Positions 35,994-43,926 of a DNA stretch of 64,000 bases are shown in pieces. A program made the position numbers and the translations under genes. The stretch is from Chryseobacterium jejuense (lineage in GTDB: Bacteria; Bacteroidota; Bacteroidia; Flavobacteriales; Weeksellaceae). The notes beneath the pieces were generated by a model, which worked only from the letters and a program-made list of their open reading frames with translations, was not told the DNA's origin and did no database searches. Position 1 is the first letter of the stretch. Each line of letters starts with the position of its first letter. The stretch is from assembly GCF_900100075.1 (NCBI RefSeq), contig NZ_FNEG01000001.1:682001-746000 (forward strand). Reading direction: 5' to 3'.

Positions 35994-37088
35994 GTTGTGA
36001 ATATCCTTCAAACTGTGATACGTCCCAACATACTACTTGTTGTTCAGGAATGGAAAGGAGTTGTTAGTACCCTTCAAATTGTGATATGTCCCAACACGAT
36101 CCTAAAACACAAATGATTATTGTGAATTGTGAATACCCTTCAAATTGTGATATATCCCAACTTGATTATTAGTTTTAAATCCGTAGCAGGTTGTGAATAC
36201 CCTTCAAAATATGATACGTCTCAACTGCAAAGGCTCAGATCTTACCGAGGATATTGTTGTTAGCACCCTTAAAACTGTGGTACTTCCCAACATTACTAGC
36301 ACATGGAGGGGATCCAAAAGAGTTGTAATTATCCATAAAACTGTGACATTTCCCAACTCAATTCCAGAGATAAAAGAAAAGATTGAGGTTGTTAGTACCT
36401 TTCAAATTATGATACGTCCCAACTAAGTAACTCTTTGCAACAAATTGCAATGCGTTGTTAGTACCTCTCAAATTATAATACGTCTCAACCGGTTTTTACA
36501 CCGCAATTTATATAATCCCGTTGTGAGTACCCCCTCAAATTGTGATACGTCTCAACTTGATAAGAGTTGTGCCCATTGACACCACTATGTTGTTAGTACT
36601 CTTCAAATTATGATATGTCTCAACAAACATGATGCTAACATATAGGTAATATGTGTTGTTAATATCCATCAAACTGTGATACGTCCCAACTTTACGTCAA
36701 ATTTTAAAAAATATAACAATGTTGTTAACCCCCTTCAAATTGTGATACATCCCAACCAATATCAATTCGTAATTGCTAAACTTGATTGTTGTTAGTACCC
36801 TTCAAACTGTGATATGTCCCAACCCGCTTTACAACTACTGTGCAATTTTTGAAGTTGTTAGTACCCTTCAAACTGTGATATGTCCCAACAAAAAAAGTGA
36901 TTAGAATAATGCCATCTGGGTTGTTAGTACCCTTCAAACTGTGATATGTCCCAACCTTCTATTAACGAGCAATTTAATTTTATCTGTTGTGAGTATACCT
37001 CAAATTGCTATACGTCCCAATAAAGCCTTTTAGAAAATAGAAATATAAATGTTGTTAGTAATCTTCAAATGGTACAATGTTTTCCAAC
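35994..37088 (-). CRISPR. Type VI-B CRISPR array: 17 repeats, 16 spacers
   Basis: Repeats start at 35994, 36060, 36126, 36190, 36256, 36322, 36388, 36454, 36520, 36589, 36655, 36721, 36788, 36854, 36920, 36986 and 37051. They are 36 bp except those at 36520 (37) and 37051 (38). Spacers are mostly 30 bp (28-32). Read on the minus strand the repeat begins GTTGGGAC and ends CTAACAAC or TTCACAAC, like the Cas13b repeat I recall from Riemerella (GTTGGGAC...TTCACAAC). Only the three at 36788-36955 are identical; most others carry several changes. The GTTG/CAAC ends are conserved except at 36126 and 36986. Confidence 0.97.
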
Positions 37089-37156
37089 ATTATTTATTGT
37101 CTGTTTTTTTTTTATAATATTTATATGTTAATTTCAAAGATCATTAAAATAATAAA
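37089..37156 (-). promoter_or_regulatory. Possible array leader between cas13b and first repeat
   Basis: These 68 bp are very AT-rich with a run of ten A on the minus strand. GATCTTTG at about 37135-37142 (minus) differs by one base from the -7 consensus TAnnTTTG. If the array is transcribed with cas13b polarity, this is its leader; alternatively the array is read through from cas13b. Confidence 0.4.
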
Positions 37157-40100
37157 CTAGCTATTGTCTTTCAGTTTTTGAACAGCTAATTTTATCAAGT
37201 TCAGGTATAGTTCTGCTACAGTATTATTTTGTATTTCCGGATAGTTTTTCCTGATGAAATTGTAAAACTGTATTTCCGGCAATTGGTTATGAGCAAACTG
37301 GTTTCTAATCAGTATGACCAGAAAAAGGAGCTGTACCATTTCAGATTTTGTTTCAAGTACTTCAGAAGGAAGCGTTTTAAAGTCATTTTCCTTAAGGCTT
37401 TCAAGCCAAAAGTCTTCGTCTTCCTTATAGAGATTAATGTTTTTTCTTAGAATGCCATTCACTAAATACATTTTGAAGTTAGGATGCCGGGTATTCTTTT
37501 GGTCTTCCATTTCGAATTCTCTGGGATGGTTTATCCCATCCCAAGACCAGTTGGATAGGATCTGCAACTCCAGATTCTGAATTTCTTTAAAAAGCTTTTC
37601 TCTTCGGATTACTTCATAGGAGTTTTCACCTATAGAAAGTTCTCTTTCCAATTGTTCTTTATTCCAGATCTTATTTTTGTCATAAGATAATAGCTTTGAA
37701 GCTTTACTTTCTTCATCATCAAGTACAAAGCGATTAAATTTTCCTATGTCTTTAAGTTTAATAGCAGGTTCGTAGATTTGTTTGCTTCTAAATGCTATTG
37801 TTTTGCTCCAAATAAAGTCGTCTTTTATAATGTTTGGGCTGTTGTCACCTTCTTCTCTCAGGCTTTGTGCAAGAGCAATTCTTTCTTTTTCTGCTCTTTC
37901 TTCCTGTGTCAAATAAAACTCATCGAGCGAAAGCGTTGTTGGATAGTTGAACACATTTTCAAATAGTTTTTCCGCAATCCTTTTCAGAAACAGATCTTGT
38001 ATTTTTATTTTTTTTATTTTCAGATCCTGTTTTAGTTTTATAAGGTCTAGCTGGCTTTCTCTGTTATAGTATATACTGTTCTTTGCAAAACTATTACCTT
38101 TTTGTAGTTCACTATCCAAAAGCTCATTATAGTCTCTTTCCCAGCCATAGAAATGCTGGAAGACATGTTCTGTTTTGTATCCATAGCTATACCATTCAGC
38201 AAAAAGCTCAGGATTTTCAGTTACTTTTACTCCTTTTATAAATGTAGGGTTGTTGTCAAACAAACCTCTGGAGAAAACAAGAGGTTTAGATAAAACTTTA
38301 TTTTTTTCTGTTTCTAAATCTTTTAATATATAGTGCCTTTTCGGAAACAGATCTGCGGGCATTTGCTGTTTTATAAATTTGCGAAGAAACTTAGTGTTAT
38401 GAGTATGTTGTTTTATATTTCCAGCCAGTTCAGAAAAATATTTAACTCGTTTCATTAGATAATTTTTATAAAACTTCTCAAAGTGGTTGTTTTCTAAAAA
38501 ACTATTCATAACCCAATTGTTCCAATAGGAACTTCCATCTGAGGTATCCCATCCTTCTTTCAGAAGTAGAAATGCTTCTTGTGGTCTTTTTTCAAAATAT
38601 GCAAGAGATTGTTGTAACTGGCTATGCTGGTAGCCTTTCCAGTTTTTTCTTTGCTCTGCAGGCATAAAACGTTTAATATCATCAGCCAACCATGCGGCTA
38701 TACGGCCAAGGTCACTATTAGAAAAAATAGACCTCTGAGGTGTATTTCTTCTCTGTTCCTTTTTAGCTTTCAGTCGTTTTTCTTCAATAGAACTTAGCTT
38801 AGTTTCAGTGTTTTCAATTTCTCTTTCTATTAAAAGAGAAAGTTTTTCTGCATTTAAGGCTTCCTGCCCTTTTGCAGTAGTGTTGTTTCTTAGTCTTTTG
38901 CTTATTTGTGAGGCCGGAGCAGGAGTTTCAGGATCGTAATTTTTTATTTTTTCAAATCTTTCTGTCAGTTTGTTTTTTATAATCAGCTCTATATCTTTCG
39001 GTGTGGCTCCTTTTTCTAGTATTTGATAGAGTAGTGCCGGGATTTCGTTAAGAGATAATAAGGCAAGAGGCTCATCTATTCTGAGCTTATCTTTACCTTT
39101 TGCCTCTTTGTAAATCATGCTTACAATATTATACTTACTTATTTTTCCTTTCCTTTTTTGCAATTCTTCCGGCTGTTCTTTTCGCCTTTTATCTTTGAAA
39201 AGTTCAATCCCTTTTTTTGTAGCTTCATCAGCTAATACATGTATTGGAACATTGTTGTCTATAAATATATAAGAAGGATTTGGAAAAATTTCCCATCCAT
39301 TACTATCATTTGGTAGTTCTAATTGTTCTTTTATGTAATCTGCTTTAAGGTTACTTATATTTGAAAGTCTGCCAAAAACTTTTATTCTGTCTTTTACAAT
39401 TCTTTCTGTCTGGAAGCCTGTTCCGTTTATATGTTTTACCCTTCTGTCATGAACATAATTTCCAACATGAACCTGAAATTTCAGTGAAGTAGAACTCAAA
39501 TATTCATCTAAAAATCTTATAGCGAAGTAATTAAATTTATTTTCATAACGTTTTCTGATGACAGGATGAATGACTTTAGAATCTTCAAGGCTGAGATCTG
39601 CATTTCCTTCTTTCATGTATTCATTAATGTCCTCTAGAAATTTTTCTTTTGTTTTTGAATCAAAAGCAGAATAGACTTCATCCGGAACCTTACTTAGCTC
39701 ATCAATGATTTGTATAAGTAAAGTTTCTTCATGAAACTCTGTAGAAAGCTTTTGTTTTATGCCTTTAAAACATAGATAAGAGAAAACCCAATGGGTCGCC
39801 ATAAATTTCAAACCACTTATTTGTTCTTCTCCTTGTTTTATAATTTTTGCTTTAAAGCCTTTTACTCTGCTTTTTAAATCTTCAGTTTCTTTTCTTTCCA
39901 GAAACATACTTAGTAAAAACAAAATGCTATTTTGTGAGAGAGATATGCCATTTTCTGCAGGATCTGGTTCAGAATAGGAAGATTGATAAAGGCGTGAAGG
40001 TTTAACGTTTTCTCCGTCTCTATAAATTAGATGATTGAAAGCGGCGTTGAAAACCCCATTTCTGATAGCTGTTTCATCTGTAAGTGATACTCTTTTCCCT

Positions 40101-40654
40101 TGTGCCTTAAGTTCTTTTAATCTTTCAATCTGTTGTTGGTATCTGATGTCGTATTCTTCCGAAAGATTTTTATTAAGAAGCTGCTGCGTCTTATCATCCT
40201 TTTTTTTGAGCTTCTTGATTTCACTGGTGGTTTTTACGAAAATATCATCAAGTAGTTCAAACAATTCAGAAGGAAATTCTATTGATTTATGATAATAATG
40301 AGTGTAGAAGTTTCTTAGTTCGGAAATAGTCTTTAGAAGTAGAGCAAACTTTTTTTTGAAACCTGCTTTATCATTATCGGAGGTTAAAAAGCCTATTACA
40401 GGAAAATGTATTCTTAGAAACTTGTTTTTTTTCTGGAAATCTGAATCTGCATCGTTGTCTTTAAAACATATATCTAGAAACTGAGCTATGTTTATGTCTT
40501 TATCTTTTCTTTCCGGGAAGAATTTTATTATAAACGCTTTAATAACGTTATCTATATTGTTTTGTGCAAGGTTGAAGAATCCACCGAAAAAGTATTTATC
40601 CTGAAGTTTTGTATGATCGTAGTAAATGCCCAAGCCAGTCTGAGTTTTTTCCAT
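37157..40654 (-). CDS. cas13b: Cas13b RNA-guided ribonuclease (type VI-B effector)
   Basis: The 1165-residue protein is the single effector of type VI-B systems: it binds crRNA, recognises complementary RNA and cleaves RNA with two HEPN domains. Both catalytic motifs are intact: RNFYTH (Arg114-His119) near the N-terminus and RNQFAH (Arg1117-His1122) near the C-terminus. That terminal placement is typical of Cas13b, unlike Cas13a. The start (EKTQTGLGIYYDHTKLQDKY) and length fit the Flavobacteriia branch. The array follows 68 bp downstream. No csx27 or csx28 accessory gene and no cas1/cas2 are nearby, so activity would be without those modulators and spacer uptake would need help in trans. Confidence 0.97.
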   Translation of the reverse strand: MEKTQTGLGIYYDHTKLQDKYFFGGFFNLAQNNIDNVIKAFIIKFFPERKDKDINIAQFLDICFKDNDADSDFQKKNKFLRIHFPVIGFLTSDNDKAGFKKKFALLLKTISELRNFYTHYYHKSIEFPSELFELLDDIFVKTTSEIKKLKKKDDKTQQLLNKNLSEEYDIRYQQQIERLKELKAQGKRVSLTDETAIRNGVFNAAFNHLIYRDGENVKPSRLYQSSYSEPDPAENGISLSQNSILFLLSMFLERKETEDLKSRVKGFKAKIIKQGEEQISGLKFMATHWVFSYLCFKGIKQKLSTEFHEETLLIQIIDELSKVPDEVYSAFDSKTKEKFLEDINEYMKEGNADLSLEDSKVIHPVIRKRYENKFNYFAIRFLDEYLSSTSLKFQVHVGNYVHDRRVKHINGTGFQTERIVKDRIKVFGRLSNISNLKADYIKEQLELPNDSNGWEIFPNPSYIFIDNNVPIHVLADEATKKGIELFKDKRRKEQPEELQKRKGKISKYNIVSMIYKEAKGKDKLRIDEPLALLSLNEIPALLYQILEKGATPKDIELIIKNKLTERFEKIKNYDPETPAPASQISKRLRNNTTAKGQEALNAEKLSLLIEREIENTETKLSSIEEKRLKAKKEQRRNTPQRSIFSNSDLGRIAAWLADDIKRFMPAEQRKNWKGYQHSQLQQSLAYFEKRPQEAFLLLKEGWDTSDGSSYWNNWVMNSFLENNHFEKFYKNYLMKRVKYFSELAGNIKQHTHNTKFLRKFIKQQMPADLFPKRHYILKDLETEKNKVLSKPLVFSRGLFDNNPTFIKGVKVTENPELFAEWYSYGYKTEHVFQHFYGWERDYNELLDSELQKGNSFAKNSIYYNRESQLDLIKLKQDLKIKKIKIQDLFLKRIAEKLFENVFNYPTTLSLDEFYLTQEERAEKERIALAQSLREEGDNSPNIIKDDFIWSKTIAFRSKQIYEPAIKLKDIGKFNRFVLDDEESKASKLLSYDKNKIWNKEQLERELSIGENSYEVIRREKLFKEIQNLELQILSNWSWDGINHPREFEMEDQKNTRHPNFKMYLVNGILRKNINLYKEDEDFWLESLKENDFKTLPSEVLETKSEMVQLLFLVILIRNQFAHNQLPEIQFYNFIRKNYPEIQNNTVAELYLNLIKLAVQKLKDNS

Positions 40655-40833
40655 TGGTGTTTTTAGTTTATTATTAAAATTTCCCCAATATAAGAATTAA
40701 TGGGAAGACAAGAAAACGGGAAACCGGAATAAGTAATTGCTGTTTGTGTTTTTATGATCTTGTCATAAGGCAAGCCGAACAACAAATCAATTTAATAGCT
40801 TTACTCAACCAATTGAAACAAAAAGGATTAAAT

Positions 40834-41205
40834 ATGAGCATCCCATTTGAAGCAGGAATTAATATCGCCATTAAAATTCCGAAAAGTAAATATGAGAAGA
40901 CCGTAGCTTTTTACAGAGATGTTTTAAAATTACCTGTGGAAGAAAAGAAAATTAATAACCCTACAGTCTCCAGAACCCATGAAGTGAAGTTCGGGAACAA
41001 TATCATCTGGTTAGACTGTGTGGATAATTACACGCATTCAGAAACCTGGTTACAGCTTACCGTTCCTAATGTTGAAGAAGCAACACAATATCTGCAATTG
41101 AATGGAGTAGAGACCTGTGATGAAATTGAAGAGCTTCCGGAAAATATGCACTGGATTACAGATCCGGCAGGTACGGTGTTTAATGTACAAAAAACTCCAT
41201 TCTGA
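40834..41205 (+). CDS. VOC family protein
   Basis: From the ATG at 40834 the product is 123 residues with a glyoxalase-like fold (IAIKIPKSKYEKTVAFYRDV, then HWITDPAGTVFNVQ at the end). A TTG-initiated extension to 40744 is unlikely. It diverges from cas13b across a 179 bp gap and probably has no link to it. Substrate unknown. Confidence 0.82.
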   Translation: MSIPFEAGINIAIKIPKSKYEKTVAFYRDVLKLPVEEKKINNPTVSRTHEVKFGNNIIWLDCVDNYTHSETWLQLTVPNVEEATQYLQLNGVETCDEIEELPENMHWITDPAGTVFNVQKTPF

Positions 41206-41236
41206 GATAAAAATCAGATGTCTTACAAATACAAGA

Positions 41237-41262
41237 AAAACCTACTGTAATGAGTAGGTTTT
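41237..41262 (+). terminator. VOC gene terminator
   Basis: AAAACCTACT / AGTAGGTTTT with loop GTAATG, followed by GTTTTT. The stem is similar to those at 48203 and 49213. Confidence 0.85.
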
Positions 41263-41405
41263 GTTTTTATAAAAGAAGAAAATTTTTATGTTTTAATACC
41301 TTTCCAAGTCAGAAAAACTTAGATCCTGAATGTTGGGTAAGGCTTTTATTTTAATCTTTTGAGTTTTTTTAATGGTTTGGCGTATAGGTGATTCGATTGT
41401 ATTAT

Positions 41406-41696
41406 TTATCGCTCACCTAAAGGGATATCTATTAATCTCTCTTGTTTCATTGTAAACTCAGCTTCGTTAATCGGTTTATATACCACTTCAGCACTCACGG
41501 GATACTTTGCAAGAAGACTTTTGGGCCGGATAGGACGTTTTTCTAATCCGCCGCCGCAGTTTGGGCAAACATTTTTAAAAATTTGGTCAACACAATCTTT
41601 ACAAAAAGTACATTCAAATGTACATATCATGGCTTCAGGGGAATCATAAGGTAAGGGTTTCTGGCAATTTTCGCAGCTGGTTCTGATCTCTAACAT
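41406..41696 (-). CDS. DUF1272 zinc-binding protein
   Basis: A 96-residue protein with the DUF1272 pattern: SCENCQKPLPYDSPEAMICT, then ECTFCKDC and CPNCGGGLEKRPIRP. Eight Cys in pairs would bind two zinc ions. Function unknown. Confidence 0.88.
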   Translation of the reverse strand: MLEIRTSCENCQKPLPYDSPEAMICTFECTFCKDCVDQIFKNVCPNCGGGLEKRPIRPKSLLAKYPVSAEVVYKPINEAEFTMKQERLIDIPLGER

Positions 41697-41848
41697 GTAT
41701 TGAGTAGGTATGATTATTTGAAATACGAATTTAACTTAAATTTGGGAGAGATAAAGGTATTTTTGTGAATATTGGTTTTGTTTATTCTGATGAATCCCTA
41801 TGAGTTGTATAGCTAAGTTTATTCCCAAGCAATACTACCCAAAGTATC

Positions 41849-42955
41849 TTACTTGAGCGCTGCAACAAATCTCCTCATTTCATCAAGAGTTCCAATGGTT
41901 ATTCTTGTCCATTTTCCGTCTTCCTCATAAATTCTTGTTCCTTGAATCTTGTTCTTTTCCAAATTCCCAAAGTAGTCTTTTGGATAGTTTAGCAGGGAAA
42001 AATATAAGAAATTTGTACCTGAAGGAATACATTTGATATTCAGATTAGTTAGTTCTGTGATGGTGAATTTTCTCACATTTTCATTCAGTACATAGCAGTC
42101 ATTAATAAATTTGTCATCTTTTATAGAAGCTATTGCAGCTAATTTTGATAAAACGCTTACACTATTATTGGTATTGGATTGTAGATTTCTTAATGTATCC
42201 AAGAGGCTTGAGTCAGCAACCGCATAGCCAATTCTAGCGCCTGCCAGGCCATGAATTTTTGAAAATGTTTTGACTATAATCAGATTGGGGATTGACTTAA
42301 TAAGTTCAGTGAGTGTTTTTTCTTTTGTATATTCCAAGTAAGCTTCATCAACTAAAATGGTAACATTTCTGGGAGTCTTTTTTATAAGGGTAACAAGCTG
42401 ATCTCTTTCGCAGATGGTTCCTGTGGGATTGTTGGGATTGCAGATGTAAATGAGTTTTGTATCTTGATTGATAGAGTCAAACATTTTTGATAAATCAATT
42501 TTTTTATCCGCTGTTAATGCTACTTTTATTTTATGGACTCCAAGATTATCCATTGTTTTTGTCCAATAGTCATAACTGGGATCAGCTATAACATAATTCG
42601 ATTTTTCTGCTGCAATATATTTCGCAACCAAATCCAAGATTTCCGTTGAGCCTGCACCAAGCAAAATATTATTTTCTTCTACACTATTTTTCTTTGCCAA
42701 TTCAGCGATTAATTCTGGTGCAATATCCCAATTATATCTGTTGGTTAACTTAATATTGTTTGAAATAGCTTTTAAAGCAAGAGGCGATGGTCCGTAAGGA
42801 TTTTCATTTGAGCGCAGAATAATAGGTAAGTTGTTGTTGTCTTGCTCCTGAAATAAAATAGAATTTGTAATGGCATTCACTTGTAAGGTGGGAATACTTG
42901 CACCAACAATGCCAAGACCAATTTGTTTCAGCCAAACTCTTCGATTTGTTTTCAT
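41849..42955 (-). CDS. PLP-dependent aminotransferase (HisC-like) with Tat-like signal
   Basis: A 368-residue class I/II aminotransferase. The PLP lysine is Lys233 in KTFSKIHGLAGARIGYA, with Asn173 (CNPNNPTGT), Asp203 (LVDEAYLEY) and Arg241 in place; the layout resembles histidinol-phosphate aminotransferase. Unusually it begins with NRRVWLKQIGLGIVGAS, a twin-arginine-type export signal, ending near LQVNA. That would suit export of a folded PLP enzyme. It is not in a his operon, so its substrate is probably not histidinol phosphate. Confidence 0.85.
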   Translation of the reverse strand: MKTNRRVWLKQIGLGIVGASIPTLQVNAITNSILFQEQDNNNLPIILRSNENPYGPSPLALKAISNNIKLTNRYNWDIAPELIAELAKKNSVEENNILLGAGSTEILDLVAKYIAAEKSNYVIADPSYDYWTKTMDNLGVHKIKVALTADKKIDLSKMFDSINQDTKLIYICNPNNPTGTICERDQLVTLIKKTPRNVTILVDEAYLEYTKEKTLTELIKSIPNLIIVKTFSKIHGLAGARIGYAVADSSLLDTLRNLQSNTNNSVSVLSKLAAIASIKDDKFINDCYVLNENVRKFTITELTNLNIKCIPSGTNFLYFSLLNYPKDYFGNLEKNKIQGTRIYEEDGKWTRITIGTLDEMRRFVAALK

Positions 42956-43230
42956 ATCATGGATTTTATGTTTTTTTAAATGGTGACTAATGGAAAAGTA
43001 TCAGCAAAGTATAAACAAGAATGAACTGAGAACCAGGCTTCAAATAAATTAAGCCTATATTTTTCCATAAAACTAAGCTAAGAAAATAATATGGAACTGA
43101 AAGTAGTCTTGATGAAAGTTATTGTGTTTTTTTAATCCAGATAAGATAAATCAATGTAAATAGATTGTAAATTCGACTGTTTGTTGTCAATTTGGCAAAG
43201 GGAGTGTTGGTTTGAATTTGTTTTAAAAAG

Positions 43231-43266
43231 CAAATAAGCCGCCCGTTTATATGGGCAGCCTATTTG
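43231..43266 (-). terminator. Terminator of the 43306 gene; gap 42956-43305
   Basis: CAAATAAGCCGCCC pairs imperfectly with GGGCAGCCTATTTG. It follows the minus-strand gene that ends at 43306. The rest of the 350 bp gap holds no gene that I can see. Confidence 0.6.
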
Positions 43267-43305
43267 TATATATCTTTCTTTGATACCGATATCAAAGAAA
43301 ACTTG

Positions 43306-43911
43306 CTATTGCTTCACTAAAACAATCTCTCTCGGAAAATTAAGAATCGCAGAATTTGTTCCTTGTCTAAGATCCTTTACTTTAGAACATTTTGCTTCAT
43401 CAAATGCCGTTGGGGATCCAAGACTAAGCAAATCACTTTTCGAACTTAATGAAAGCTTAGTTTTTTCAGCGTTTAAAAAGTTGACATCTAAAATAACATA
43501 AGCTGTACACATATCTTTCGGATGGAACTCTAATAGTTTTGTTTTTTTGTCTTTCCAGCTGGTAAATGGACCAAAGAATTCGGCGTCAGTTTGACTAAAA
43601 TTTGTTATTCTGTCTACAATAACGCTGCCATTAGCAGTAACTATTTTCCTTTCTCCAAAAATTCTGTCGGTATAGGTGGTCTTGCCGCTTTTGCTGGTTA
43701 GGGGCTCTTTTATTTTACGCAGTTCCAGATAGATGGTTTTATCTCCCCAGCTTCCTTTCCAGGTGCCTATATAAGGGCTAAGTTCATTATCTAAATCTTT
43801 ATAGTAAGTACCATCAGAAACACGCGCTTCATTGGAGTGTAGCGGGAGTACTTTCTGTGCGTGAGCTGATATGGTTAAGAGGGTTGTTATTGAGATTAAA
43901 AAAGTTTTCAT
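43306..43911 (-). CDS. DUF6705-like secreted protein
   Basis: A 201-residue protein with a signal peptide (LISITTLLTISAHAQ) and the opening pattern I associate with DUF6705: GTYYKDLDNELSPYIGTWKG. A mostly beta domain follows. It lies 15 bp downstream of the lipoprotein gene at 43927 on the same strand, so they are likely cotranscribed. Function unknown. Confidence 0.7.
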   Translation of the reverse strand: MKTFLISITTLLTISAHAQKVLPLHSNEARVSDGTYYKDLDNELSPYIGTWKGSWGDKTIYLELRKIKEPLTSKSGKTTYTDRIFGERKIVTANGSVIVDRITNFSQTDAEFFGPFTSWKDKKTKLLEFHPKDMCTAYVILDVNFLNAEKTKLSLSSKSDLLSLGSPTAFDEAKCSKVKDLRQGTNSAILNFPREIVLVKQ

Positions 43912-43926
43912 TTGTTTACATTTATT

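Noticed and set aside
35913..36426. Plus-strand open frames of 67 and 77 codons in the array
   Set aside because: They consist of CRISPR repeats and spacers read as protein; the repeated I/V-x-x-PN text is just the repeat translated.
40655..40833. Clear cas13b promoter
   Set aside because: I looked for TAnnTTTG on the minus strand in this gap and found only weak matches, so no site is annotated.
41849..42955. Assignment as hisC of histidine synthesis
   Set aside because: The protein has an export-type N-terminus and no his genes nearby, so a generic aminotransferase call is safer.
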